Shown here in pieces: positions 39,850 to 50,479 of a DNA stretch of 64,000 bases (positions are counted from its first letter, which is position 1; every line of letters starts with the position of its first letter). The translations under genes were made by a program, and so were the position numbers. The notes beneath the pieces are model-generated. The model saw only the letters and a program-made list of their open reading frames with translations. It was not told the DNA's origin and made no database searches. The stretch covers positions 3,766,562 to 3,830,561 of the forward strand of contig CP092872.1 of the NCBI GenBank assembly GCA_030710605.1, given 5' to 3'. This DNA comes from Cordylochernes scorpioides (Eukaryota > Arthropoda > Arachnida > Pseudoscorpiones > Chernetidae).

Positions 39850-41859
39850 ATGACTTATTTAGCGAAAGTAAGGAAATGCGATTTGAGCAAGTTGGCGTAT
39901 GAACTCGGCGAGGTAGTACCGCCAGAGAGCAGGATCGTCGACTTAAAACACCTTATTTTGAATAGCCAATCTTACGAAGAAGAATTCGCAAAGCAACTGT
40001 TGGAGACTCTGATCGAGGATCGGGAACGAATCGAGGAGCGGGAACGAATCGAGGATCGGAAACGAATCGAGGATCGGGAACGAATCGAACGGGAACGAAA
40101 AGAACAAATGGTAATGGAATTCGAGCTTGAGAAGCTGACTACACGCGGAAACAACGATACGTCTCGAAGTACCAGCAATGACGCACATTACGAGATACGT
40201 AAACTGATGCCCAAGTACGAGTCGAAGGACAATGATTTGAGTTTTTACCTAATTCTTTTCGAAAGACAGGCAAAGCGACTAGGATTGGATGAAGACCAAT
40301 GGGCGTTCAGCCTCCTAGGATTGCTACCTTACGAAATGACTCAATTAATCGCTCGGGAGACAGAAGAACAAAGCGGCGATTATAGGTTCGTGAAAAGGTT
40401 GCTCCTAAAACGGTACAAGTTGAGCACCGAACAATTCAGACAAAAATTCGAGAAGCACGAGAGATCTCAAAAGGGTTCCTGGAGAGACTTCGCTTTCGAA
40501 TTGCGAGGATATTTCAACGAATGGATCGAAGGAATGAAAGGGGAAAATTTCGACGCCCTAAAGGATTTGTCCGTCACTAACCAGCTAAAGAAAAAAGTTC
40601 CAAATGTGCTGCGTAATCATCTCATTGACGATTGGACCAAGTTAAACAACCCAGATGAGTTGGCGGATAAACTGGACGAGTACGAAAATGTTCGCACCGA
40701 GATGGGACCTCCGCATTGGAATGCGAAACACCTCATACCACCGTCGTTTCAGCAGAAATCTGCGAGATTCCCCAACCAAAGCGAAGTTAAAGAGACTAAA
40801 CAAGGAACGAATGTTTCGGGTCAAGACGCTGCAAGGAACGAAATCAGTGAAACGTACCCTAACACCTTGAGGAGAATGGTCAACCGTACGATCAGAAACG
40901 ACAAGGGAGAACCGAAGTGCTTCAACTGCAATCAGTTTGGACACATTGCCAGAGACTGCCCAGCACCCAGGACTACGTTGACATGCCGAGGATGCGGTCA
41001 AACGGGACACAAGGAAAGGAATTGCACAAGACCCAAAGAAGGACTAAAAGTAGCCAACCTGGAAGTCGAAGGACTGGAGACTGTCCCGCCAGATGCATAT
41101 TTGAAGGATGTCAAGATCGACAACAAGGAAACCGTGAAGGCAATGATAGACACCGGGAGCAGCAGTTGTCTAATGAGAGAATCGGTCGCAAGGAGGATCA
41201 GCGTCGACATCGAACCAGACTCGACTAGTCTGTACGGCATCGGTAACCAGACTGCACCAGCTGCCAGGACCGTTGGGAAGACGACAGTCGACCTGGAGAT
41301 TGATGGCATCGTCGGAAGGGAAATCACTGTATTCATTGTCAACGATGATGCCCAACCCTATGACCTATTAATTGGAAGAACATGGACAGATCTGCCCTAC
41401 GTATCCTTCGCCAGAATTGGTAAAAACTTGCATATTGGCTATTCATCCGAATTTCCGTTTGCTAATCTGCAAGAAGAAATCAAGACGCGTCGCATCGAAC
41501 TGAGAGCAACCGAAACTGTTCAGTTGGAGAGCGACTCCATTAACTTTACAAGCGCAATCACAGACGAGGTAAAGGACGGATATGTATTGTTCACAGGAGT
41601 AGATGACGCCTGTGTCGATTCCCTATTGGAAGTGGTCGATGGAAAGACGACCGTACCCATCATCTCAGCTGGCAAGGGCAAGTTGAGAGTAAGGAAGAAC
41701 CAATGTGTAGGGCGAGTTGAACTACTGAACCTTGATGATATTGTTGTTAACCTGGACGTCGCAGAGGATTCGTTTCAGACTAAAGATGATCGAAAGGTTG
41801 AGGGAAGTCCTCGAAAGAATAAGATCAGCGAAGTTGACACTGAAACCCTCCAAATGTGA
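39850..41859 (+). CDS. Gag-protease polyprotein of the gypsy element
   Basis: 669 codons from ATG 39850 (an upstream in-frame ATG at 39820 adds ten hydrophobic residues; MTYLAKVRKCDL fits the family N-terminus better). Residues about 55-85 are an Arg/Glu-rich coiled coil of repeated RERIE. Residues about 110-270 are a capsid-like Gag domain (FERQAKRLGLDEDQWAFSLL, LLLKRYKLSTEQFRQKF). Two CCHC zinc knuckles: CFNCNQFGHIARDC (357-370) and CRGCGQTGHKERNC (379-392). Retropepsin motif IDTGSSSCL with Asp at residue 434, and LLIGRTW near 510. After VELLNLDDI (about 640) the frame runs across the deletion junction and ends at 41859 in the frame next to pol. Gag binds RNA and forms particles; the protease would cut the polyprotein. 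It looks intact. Confidence 0.9.
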   Translation: MTYLAKVRKCDLSKLAYELGEVVPPESRIVDLKHLILNSQSYEEEFAKQLLETLIEDRERIEERERIEDRKRIEDRERIERERKEQMVMEFELEKLTTRGNNDTSRSTSNDAHYEIRKLMPKYESKDNDLSFYLILFERQAKRLGLDEDQWAFSLLGLLPYEMTQLIARETEEQSGDYRFVKRLLLKRYKLSTEQFRQKFEKHERSQKGSWRDFAFELRGYFNEWIEGMKGENFDALKDLSVTNQLKKKVPNVLRNHLIDDWTKLNNPDELADKLDEYENVRTEMGPPHWNAKHLIPPSFQQKSARFPNQSEVKETKQGTNVSGQDAARNEISETYPNTLRRMVNRTIRNDKGEPKCFNCNQFGHIARDCPAPRTTLTCRGCGQTGHKERNCTRPKEGLKVANLEVEGLETVPPDAYLKDVKIDNKETVKAMIDTGSSSCLMRESVARRISVDIEPDSTSLYGIGNQTAPAARTVGKTTVDLEIDGIVGREITVFIVNDDAQPYDLLIGRTWTDLPYVSFARIGKNLHIGYSSEFPFANLQEEIKTRRIELRATETVQLESDSINFTSAITDEVKDGYVLFTGVDDACVDSLLEVVDGKTTVPIISAGKGKLRVRKNQCVGRVELLNLDDIVVNLDVAEDSFQTKDDRKVEGSPRKNKISEVDTETLQM

Positions 41860-43990
41860 GTTCGGAAGGAGGGAAGTTGAGTTCTTAGGGTATGTCATCA
41901 GTACAGGCGGACTTAAGCCAGGCCCAAGAAAGATCAAGGCGATAGAAGAATTTCCAGAACCCAAGAATGTCCACGACATACGACGCTTTCTGGGACTGAC
42001 GAACTTCTTCAGACGATTTGTAAAGGACTTCGCGAGGAAAGCAGAACCGCTAAGCAGACTTACGAAGAAAGGTTCACAATTTGAATGGAAGGAAGAACAG
42101 CGAAGGTCATTTGGAGGACTACGAAAGGATCTGGTCGAATATCCGGTACTAGCTCATTACAACCCTGAACTCAAGACAGAAGTACATTGCTATGCGAGTG
42201 CTGAGGGATTAGCAGGAATGGTGCTACAGATGGACGAAGACGGCAAATGGCGCTTGGTCTACTGTGTAAGCAAGAAGACAACAGAGGCCGAGAAGATGTA
42301 CCACTCAAGCAAATTGGAGCTGATGGCGATAGTGTGGACCTTGGATCGACTACGACAGTTCCTCGTAGGAATCAAGTTTACAGTGGTTACAGATTGCCAA
42401 GCACTGGTCTACATGAACGCGAAGAAGACTACAAATCCTCAGATAGCGCGATGGTACAATCTGATTCAGGAATACGATTTCGAAATTCGACATAAACCAG
42501 GGGAGAAGATGGCCCACGTAGACGGAATGAGCAGAGCTCCAGTCGACGACCCTAGAGACACGATGGAGGAAATCGTGGAGAAAAACCTTGAAGTGTGCCT
42601 CACAATCACACTGGAAGAACAAATCTTGATGATTCAGCATTCCGACCCTGAATTGAGAGACCTGATCCAGATCTTTCGAAAGGACCCGTGTGATAGGACA
42701 GTAGGAGAACAAAATAGAATTAACGACTACAGCTACAAAGGAGGCAGACTTTTCCGCATGGTGAAAAATGGAGAAGAGGAACGAGCCCTGTATGTTATAC
42801 CCAAAAGTATGAGGAAAAGCTTAGTTGTCAAATTCCATGATCTAATGGGACATTTTGCGACTGATAGGACTGTCAACAAAATTAAGGAATTGTACTGGTT
42901 TCCTTCAATGAAGAGGTACGTTCGACGCCATGTGGCTATGTGTCTCGAGTGTCTATTTAACAAAGTTCCCGGTGGAAAACAACAAGGCTTCCTACATCCC
43001 ATTAAGTCAGGCAAGAGACCGTTTTCCATCGTACACATGGACCACGTAGGCCCCTTCGTGAGAAGTACAAAAGGTAACCAGGAACTTTTAGTGATTGTCG
43101 ATAATCTGACAAGATTTGTCCGATTAAGCCCTGTAAGGAATACATCGACGCAGAACGTCCTGAAGGTAATGAAAAGTTTTGTGAATGATTTCGGACTACC
43201 CGACAAGATCATCAGCGACAGAGGGTCATGTTTTACCTCAAGGCAATTTGAAGAATTCTGTCGAGGAAATGGAATACATCATACTCTGAACTCTACGAAA
43301 CATCCGCAAGGGAACGGGATGGTCGAAAGAGTGAACCGAACAGTATTGTCCACTATAGCAACCAGTATCGAGGATCCGCGACGGAAGGATTGGGACCTGA
43401 AGATCAAGGAGGTAGAGTGAGACCTGAACAATGCGGTGAACAAGACGACGAATAAAACACCGTTCGAAACACTCCACGGCTATTCCCCTCGATTCCACGA
43501 TGGGATACTTAGAAGATTAGCCGACGAAGACGTGGACCCATGGACCGAGCCGGATAGAATTCAAGAGAGTGTGAGAACCCAAATTGAGAATAAACAAGAA
43601 ATTATGAAGACATACTACGATAAGAAGAAGTGCCGTACAATCCAATTCGAAGTAGGAGAAATTGTAGTGATGAGGCATGTACCCAAAATGACGGGTGAAC
43701 CAACCAAGGCACAACCCAAATATCGAGGACCTTTGATAATTACCGAGGTTCTCCCAAGCGACACGTATAGAGTGACTCAGTTAAGCGAAAGAACCAGTGG
43801 ACGGTTCTACACGACAACGGCCCATATCAGTCAACTGAAGTCTTGGCACAGTGAAGAAGATGATTCAGCTACAGAAGAAAGTCCGGACGAGGAGCCAGAA
43901 GTAGAAGATACCCCCCGACGCAACCCACGACGTTCCTGCAACGCAAGGTTCAATCGAGGACGACTGAAATCCAGGAATGGCCGAATGTAG
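41783..43990 (+). pseudogene. Gypsy pol remnant: end of reverse transcriptase, RNase H, integrase
   Basis: The frame enters at LREVLERIRSAKLTLKPSKC and EFLGYVIS, which is the end of the reverse transcriptase domain; fingers, palm and the YxDD catalytic site are absent, so the deletion junction is at about 41770-41790. RNase H follows (HCYASAEGLAGMVLQ, where family members have Asp in place of the Tyr; then SSKLELMAIVW and VTDCQAL). The integrase has the HHCC region (HDLMGHFATDRTV, CLECLFNK), both catalytic Asp (MDHVGPF, IISDRGSCFTS) and Glu (NGMVERVNRT). A TGA at 43418-43420 interrupts it; the same frame then continues at NKTTNKTPFETLHGYSPRFH to a TAG at 43988-43990, inside the first bases of the right LTR. 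Non-functional: reverse transcriptase core missing, RNase H Asp changed, integrase truncated. Confidence 0.9.
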
Positions 43991-44205
43991 GCGCCATCCC
44001 GACCAGAGAGCCACAGATAAACAGATTATAAACGCACAGAATATAGAATCCGAGCTCCCCAGTAGAAGGAATACCCGGAAGACGACGGTACTCTCTGTTA
44101 TATGTGTTGTTCACTATTATGATTTTGTTTTAATAAACGCTACTAAATTATTTCATTGGATCCTCTCTTTCTTTTCCCAGTAAGAAACGCCTACGGAAGC
44201 CAACA
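43986..44205 (+). repeat. Right LTR of the gypsy element (220 bp)
   Basis: Appears identical to the left LTR. Its first five bases (TGTAG) contain the pol stop codon. No strong polypurine tract precedes it (CCAGGAATGGCCGAA). Confidence 0.95.
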
Positions 44206-44685
44206 CATATTTGTACAAGGTCAGAAAGACGGATTCGCCTAAATGCTCATGTGGTGCAGAAGAAGAAAATCCTGTACATATTCTAACGGACTGTCGACTT
44301 GTAGAGGACTTGAGAGTCAAAAATCAAATAAATATAAATTGTCTAAATCAAATAGTTAATAATAGATATATGTATATAAATTTTAATAGATTTTGTAGAA
44401 TGTTTTTTAGTAATAGATAGCCTGGGCTGTAATAACTGATATATAGTTATATGCTGTAAATAGCTCTAAATTTCTGTTCTTATCTGTGATGTTCACTAAT
44501 ATTCATTATAGGGTAATTAAATCGTTAACTAACTGAAAAATATGTTAATAATTTCTATTATAATAACTAAAATCATATTAATAATTACTGTAAAAGCTCC
44601 CAAACTTGTGTATGCATGCAAATATCCAAGACGGATATCGCGTGCTTTGTAAATGATAATAAATAAATAAAAAATATAAAAAAAA
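44206..44685 (+). pseudogene. LINE remnant, right part with 3' tail
   Basis: YLYKVRKTDSPKCSCG, AEEENPVHILTDCRL continues the frame from 39020-39069; the Cys/His pattern (C-C-H-C) is the zinc-finger-like motif near the C-terminus of many LINE polyproteins. The frame is open to 44420. The 3' untranslated region ends in a tail of AAATAAATAAATAAAAAAT at about 44655-44685. Only the 3' end of the LINE survives, as is common after 5' truncation. Confidence 0.7.
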
Positions 44686-45080
44686 CTACGCAATTCCATT
44701 GAAACGCTTTTATTTAGAAATTAATTCTTTTTAGTATTGTTTTAATTGAATAATTCTCTAATATCTAGCATATTTTGATTCTAAAATATTCCTTAAAACT
44801 TTCTTCAATCTGTAAATTGTTTTTCTCGAATACACACAATACTTTACAACTTGATTTCATTTAACTTAATTTGCATACCAACCCTTTGTACATATATCAA
44901 TTGTGTTGATATTTTTTAAAATCTTTTCATCTAACTAACTTGCATACTAATTCTGTACATATTTAAAATATCTTTCTTTCTTTTCTTTCAAAATTTTTGT
45001 TTATCTTTAAAGTGAAAGTGTCCCTAGGGGGACATAGCGCTCTAAGTCGAAATAAAGAGACTTAACAAGAAAAATAGTAA
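44686..45080. other. AT-rich DNA with a hairpin before the SINE
   Basis: A hairpin GTGTCCCTAGGGGGACAT at about 45027-45044, then CGAAATAAAGAG, again resembling the 3' end of a short retroposon. No gene. Confidence 0.45.
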
Positions 45081-45089
45081 ATTAATATA

Positions 45090-45378
45090 TATATTTTTTG
45101 CTTATCCCTAGTACACATGGTACAGGCCATGATAATCATGGTGGGTAGCTAGCGACTGCTTTTACTGTAAGTGCACCACATGTCTACACATGTGAAAAGC
45201 AGTTCGACTTTGCACTTACAAATGTGCCAGAGCCCCGTTTGGTTACTTGCACTCGCTGGTGGGGACTTTTGCAAGAATCGGGAGCCATTGGAGCATTTTT
45301 TTTTTAACAGAAAAAAGTGTCCAATGCGGGAATCGAACCCGGGTCGTAGTGGTCGAAAACCAAACGGTTTAACCAGCC
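45090..45378 (-). mobile_element. tRNA-derived SINE, copy 3, with 9-bp target-site duplication
   Basis: ATTAATATA flanks it at 45081-45089 and 45379-45387. On the minus strand the head has the A box TGGCTGGTTAAACCG and B box GGTTCGATTCC; the tail is CTAGGGATAAGC plus A run. The head is truncated at its first bases relative to 17812-18117. Confidence 0.8.
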
Positions 45379-45394
45379 ATTAATATAAATAGTT

Positions 45395-45575
45395 TTTAAG
45401 AATTTGAAACTATTATAGACACGTGTACATGTATGATTCTTTTAAAAATTAAACAAATTTACTACCACCCTTACTGCAATGAAAAATTAATTTTAAAAGA
45501 ATCATACGCGTCTATAATAGTTTAGAATTTTCATAACAGATGGCGCGCTAATGCATCATACTATAGTTTTTAAAA
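45395..45575. repeat. Family B foldback, short copy
   Basis: Arms GAAACTATTATAGACACGTG and GTCTATAATAGTTTAGAATT around TTACTACCACCCTTACTGCA, ending TAACAGATGGCGCGCTAATG. Confidence 0.7.
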
Positions 45576-45624
45576 TGCACTAAAAAGGATAAAATCAATA
45601 TTTCAGCTACCGCCATATTTCACA

Positions 45625-46105
45625 TTTATATCACGATACACTAGCGCGCCATCTGTTATAAAAATTCGAAACTATTTTAAACGCGTAAGATTCTTTTTGA
45701 AATTAAACAATTTCTACTGCCCTTACTGCAATATCGAAAAATTAATGGGAGGACCTGGCTCATCAGTGGTGAACCCTCCCAGCGGTTTCGCCAGTTTAAT
45801 CTAACATACCGCTGTTATAATTACATATATATTTATAATTATATGTAATTCTACTGTCCTCAAAGCTTATGTCCATAGTTCATCTAAAATACCCATTCGA
45901 AGAGTCTAGCATCAGTATCACTATAAAAGGAAGTTCCAAAAATACAATATTACAGCGATATGGTAGATTAAACTGGCGAAACCGCTGGGAGGGTTCACCA
46001 CTGATAAGCCTAGGCCCTCCATTATTTTTTCCATATTGCAGTAAGGGCAGTAGAAATTGTATACTTTCAAAAAGAATCTTACGTGTCTAAAATAGTTTCT
46101 AATAT
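45625..46105. repeat. Family B foldback, complete copy
   Basis: Left arm from ACACTAGCGCGCCATCTGTT through AATCTAACATACCGC; right arm from GTAGATTAAACTGGCGAAAC to TCTAAAATAGTTTC. The centre includes ACTGTCCTCAAAGCTTATGT. The landmark GTGGTGAACCCTCCCAGCGG is shared with family A, so A and B are sister families. Confidence 0.75.
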
Positions 46106-46590
46106 TTCACATTTAAAATACCTGACATATCTAAACCTATAAAATCCTGTACCTAAATATAAATCTAAATTATTTCGTTATAAATAAATATCAAACGATA
46201 AAATATATATTGATAGAAAAAAATACTTATTTTTTTTAAAATAACATATCACTCTTTATTAAATAAAATAAATAAATTGAATATAAAAGAGATTTAAAAA
46301 TATTCTTTTTGCATAATATTTCCTATAATGAATATATTTTGATAAAAATAAATACATATTTCCATATAATTATTCTTTATTGTGTGTTAGCTCATAACGT
46401 TGGGTGATGATTAATAGAGGATGCGCTATAATCCAAGTCGCCATTAATTTCTGAGCCAAATAATTGGCAGAAGATCGTTTCTTGTATGCGTCTGCTGATT
46501 TAGCAACCTCCGTCAGCGCTTTCAAGATGGCATCCGATTTTTTTTTGTTTCGTCTGTTTTTTTTTTTGTTTCTTTCGTCTGTATATATAT
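46106..46590. other. AT-rich intergenic DNA, no gene seen
   Basis: The 79-codon minus-strand frame at 46370-46609 has a Lys/Asn-rich start from a T tract and no motif. Confidence 0.5.
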
Positions 46591-46597
46591 ATGTATA

Positions 46598-46710
46598 TAG
46601 TTGACACACTTTAAAATGTTATAACACCTTGATAAAGGTTGGCGTTCAGCCAACTGAAATATTGGTAAAATAAATGATATTTAGATCCAATATATGTCTT
46701 TTTAATTAAA
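46598..46710 (+). repeat. FB4 right arm, cut by a Helitron
   Basis: Runs ACACACTTTAAAATGTTATA through TGTCTTTTTAATTAAA. In the copy at 29145 the sequence continues with T; here the Helitron starts exactly after the last A. Confidence 0.7.
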
Positions 46711-46998
46711 TCCTTATATCTATAAAAATGAAATGCGAAATCGATGTTTGTTATCGCATCACGCAAAATCTACTGCCTCAATCATTATGGAATTTCGCAT
46801 GTAGGTAGCTGAAGATTTCGTTTAACATATAGGCTATTCAAAAACTACAAAGGTTAATGTACTTTTTTTTTAAATTATTTAACTGAAATGGATTAGTTCC
46901 CGCCTTTTGCCGCTTGGCGGCGCACTGGTCGCGACGATAAATGAATTTGATTGGTTAATAATTTTACACGTTGTTTGTTTTTAATTTGTAATTTTGTT

Positions 46999-47136
46999 GT
47001 TTTGTAACACAGGTCTACAAAACTCAAAGAAGTTGTACCTTATAGCATATATATATCTCTCAGAGTTTTTTTTCTGAATCCCGATATATATATGCTATAA
47101 GGTACAACTTCTTTGAGTTTTGTAGACCTGTGTAAT
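46999..47136. repeat. Small foldback inside the Helitron duplication (also at 47986-48113)
   Basis: ACACAGGTCTACAAAACTCA AAGAAGTTGTACC and its inverse around TCTCAGAGTTTTTTTTCTGA. Related to the 118-bp satellite unit (AAAACTTAAGGAAGTTGTAC, GGATTCAGACAATAACTCTG). Its presence in both copies shows that it entered before the duplication. Confidence 0.7.
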
Positions 47137-49007
47137 TTTACACGATGAATGTCTTTAGAAGGTAAGATTATTTGTATATTTTTAAACTCTTTGGAGATAA
47201 TATTAATCGATCGTTATCAAATTTATACGTCCCCGGAACCTGGGTTAATTAAAACTGTATTGTGAAATATCGCGCGTAGTTAGCTGAGGTTTTGGTTTAG
47301 CATTTAGGCTAAAAGTGCAAAAATTGTATTTCGAATAACCTTTTTTTTTCCTTTTTAGAAGTTAATATTTTATTTATTTATTTAGTAATATATTTTTAAA
47401 TTAAATTAATTGGAAATATTATTTATTTCGCAGCTTATTCATATCTTTTTTGCTTCGTTTAATTTTAGTTAGTGTAAATATAACGATCTACATTTTAAAA
47501 GATAAGGTTTACTATTTGATTCTCATAAGGAATATTCCTATTTTAAGGCAAATTGAGACAGTATTCTATTTTTTTTCTTATATTTAGAGTAAGTATAAAT
47601 TTTATTGAAGTTGTAAAAAGTATATTTATTGAAAAAAGTATGTTTTTCTATATAACTTGCTGCGTATATCCTTCCTTATCCTTATCCTTATATCTATAAA
47701 AATGAAATGCGAAATCGATGTTTGTTATCGCATCACGCAAAATCTACTGCCTCAATCATTATGGAATTTCGCGTGTAGGTAGCTGAAGATTTCGTTTAAT
47801 ATATAGGCTATTCAAAAAACTACAAAGGTTAATGTACTTTTTTTTTTAAATTATTTAACTGAAATGGATTAGTTCCCGCCTTTTGCCGCTTGGCGGCGCA
47901 CTGGTCGCGACGATGAATGAATTTGATTGGTTAATAATTTTACACGTTGTTTGTTTTTAATTTGTAATTTTGTTGTTTTGTAACACAGGTCTACAAAACT
48001 CAAAGAAGTTGTACCTTATAGCATATATATATCTCTCAGAGTTTTTTTTCTGAATCCCGATATATATATGCTATAAGGTACAACTTCTTTGAGTTTTGTA
48101 GACCTGTGTAATTTTACACGATGAATGTCTTTAAAAGGTAAGATTATTTATATATTTTTAAACTCTTTGGAGATAATTTGTTCCATGTAATATGTTTATG
48201 CTCTAATAGCATTTATATTGTAAGCAGCAGCTATGCATTTTCAGTAACTGCTTTTTTAAGGGTAGGCTCAAATTTTTTTTGCTGTCATTTTGTTTAGTTA
48301 GGGTTTATATTTATCTGCTTCACAATAAATAACTGCTCATATATATCTATAGGGCAATACCATATTTTTGAATAAATGTATTTAGATATATAGATGCAAA
48401 TATACTCATATTTAAATAAAGAAATATACAATCAGCAATCGATTGGTGCATAATTTTACATGATGTTTGTTTCTAGACTAAATTTATTCAATTCGAGATA
48501 GCTTTTTTCATGCTTTTAAAAGTAAAGATAATATATTTAACGTTTCATAATACTTTTCAAATTAAAGTCTTTGGAAATAATATTGCTTTTTTTCCCATCC
48601 TGCAGGTCAACATTACACTGCAACATGCTATCATAACTCTGGCTTTTGGCCTTGATATTTATGTATTGTGAAATTACTGTTTGCTACCTTAAGCTCTGGA
48701 GAGATTATAATGTAGATCCAACATGTGGAAATCACACCATAGTAAAATAGAACGCATGTAGCTGGTAGCAAAATATGTGCCCTGTGTGAAGCTAGCGTTC
48801 AAAATTTGATTTTTTTTAAATGATATTTCAATTGTTAGCCTTATTTTCACATGTTATTGACCCATAACGCGGATCCATATAGGGTTAATTAATAACTCAT
48901 TTGACATTTTACTTTTATTTAAGGTCTTGGCATTATATATATTCTCTCCTTTTTAGGCAAAAATATAATTGAGGTATATTTTGAAATATAGATAAGAATC
49001 ACAAGGA

Positions 49008-49167
49008 AGCAAGACCTAATCCAAATAAATAAATTATATATGTGGTTTCAGTAACAGCATTGTTACCATCTTCAGACAAAAGTACTGAATACATTCAGTA
49101 ATTTTGTCTTAGTAAGGTAACAATGCTGTTACTGAAACATCACACATAATTCGTTTATTTTTATTTG
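49008..49167. repeat. FB1/FB2 palindrome nested in the Helitron
   Basis: AAGACCTAATCCAAATAAAT and inverse, with CCATCTTCAGACAAAAGTAC on the left; on the right the core is mutated (CTTAGTAAGGTAACAATGCT GTTACTGAAACATC), keeping the stem but losing CTGANGA. Confidence 0.65.
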
Positions 49168-49549
49168 GTCTTGGTTTTTTTGTATTTTTAAAATTGCCCT
49201 TGACTATTTGAAAATTATGCAAATTTCCTTTTTATTTTATATACCATTTTAAAAATTATATTCTTTTGTTAAAATATCCAATTTCCCACACTTTTCTAAA
49301 ACTGCAACAATAACTAATACAAAATTCTTTCAAGTCCAGGTATTTCAATATTGCAGAAATATATTACATTTATAAAAGTTGCTTAACTATTTAGATATGT
49401 AAATGCCGGATTAGGTGCCCTTTAAAATGTTTGCTATGGCTGTTTCTTATTGGACAGCCGAGAGTGAAGTGGACAAAGTGAAATTTTCAGGTTGTGCCGA
49501 CCATTTTCCTTTATTCACACTAATCATTAGATTTTTTTTTTAATTTTTA

Positions 49550-49715
49550 AAAATAAAAGCCCAGTTTGGTTACTTGCACTCACTGGAGGGGTTGGACTTT
49601 TTCAAGAATCAGGAGCCATTGGGGCAATTTTTTTTTTTCAGAACAAAGTGTCTGAATCTGCATTCGATGATCCCGGGTCATGGTTTTTAAAAATTAACAG
49701 TTTAGACCACTCCTC
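49550..49715 (-). mobile_element. Partial SINE nested in the Helitron
   Basis: GCCCAGTTTGGTTACTTGCA, GGAGGGGTTGGACTTTTTCA and the decayed B-box area GATGATCCCGGGTC. The A/B-box head is degenerate. Confidence 0.6.
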
Positions 49716-50075
49716 CAAACAGCACTCTATTCATTAGATGTGTTTGTGAAATGGATCCTATATTTCAGATTTTTTACAAGCATTTTTGATATTGCTGTTT
49801 GCAATTTATCTCCATTTTGCTGAAAGAAAATTCATTACATTGAGTTTACAAACAGTTGGGACCTCTATTCATTCATGAGTAAACCTCGCTCGAACACTAC
49901 CCAGGCGAAGCCGGGTCCAGTTGGGTAAAACCCGGGCGTTGCCCGGGCCATTTGGCTAGTATATATATATATTGCATTTTAATAACATTTTATACTTTAA
50001 TATAACATATTTCGATTATATATATAAAAAAAACACGCAAAAAAAGCATTACCTAGAAATACAAATGAATACACA

Positions 50076-50345
50076 AAAACCCTCCCAGCGGTTTCTCCAA
50101 TTTAATCACTGTAGCATGTATAAACAGAATGATCCAATACAGTATTAGAGCTCTAAAGAAGCAGTCTGGTAGATTGAATTGGTGAAACTGCTGGGAGGGT
50201 TGACCACTGACGAGCCAAACCCTCCCAATATATTTTTTTCATCGCAGTGAGGACAGTAGAAGTTTGATTTATTTGTGAAAATAAACATTCGCATTTTGGT
50301 GTTTTCATTTGTCATATATAGATGACGCGTGTTATTGCTGTGTAT
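50076..50345 (-). repeat. Family A copy, reverse orientation
   Basis: GAATGATCCAATACAGTATT, AGAAGCAGTCTGGTAGATTG, CTGGGAGGGTTGACCACTGA, GACAGTAGAAGTTTGATTTA and end AGATGACGCGTGTTATTGC. Confidence 0.65.
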
Positions 50346-50479
50346 AAATTACATATAAATACGTATGTAAATATTTTGAAAATTTGTGAGCTATTTAATG
50401 GTGAAGTGAAAAATAATTGATTGATATTTAAAGAAAAGAGGGTGTAAATTTATTTAAAACACTCAGATTTTATCAATGT

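Larger units (their letters stand above)
39070..44205 (+). mobile_element. Ty3/gypsy LTR retrotransposon, 5136 bp, recently inserted but defective
   Basis: LTRs of 220 bp (39070-39289, 43986-44205) look identical base for base, and CATA is duplicated at 39066-39069 and 44206-44209. Order inside: leader with 27-bp repeats, gag with zinc knuckles and protease, remnant reverse transcriptase, RNase H, integrase. The reverse transcriptase finger and palm region is missing and integrase has one stop. Identical LTRs argue for a recent insertion, so the defects are recent or were copied in trans. The element interrupts a LINE. Confidence 0.95.
46711..49959 (+). mobile_element. 3249-bp Helitron without recognisable Rep/helicase, 5' part duplicated
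   Basis: 5' end TCCTTATATCTATAAAAATG; 3' end hairpin CCCGGGCGTTGCCCGGG followed by CCATTTGGCTAG; flanked by A and T. A segment of about 470 bp at the 5' end (46711-47180) is repeated at 47690-48170 with very few differences, including its own Helitron-type start (TCCTTATATCTATAAAAATG). Nested inside are an FB1 palindrome (49008-49167) and a partial SINE (49550-49715). I see no Rep or helicase motif, so movement would need another element's protein. Confidence 0.8.

Noticed and set aside
43418..43420. TGA in integrase as programmed readthrough
   Set aside because: Together with the missing reverse-transcriptase core, a simple nonsense mutation is more likely; no readthrough context was recognised.
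40642..43498. Minus-strand frames across the gypsy element (up to 159 codons)
   Set aside because: Shadows of gag-pol; the plus strand carries the recognised domains.
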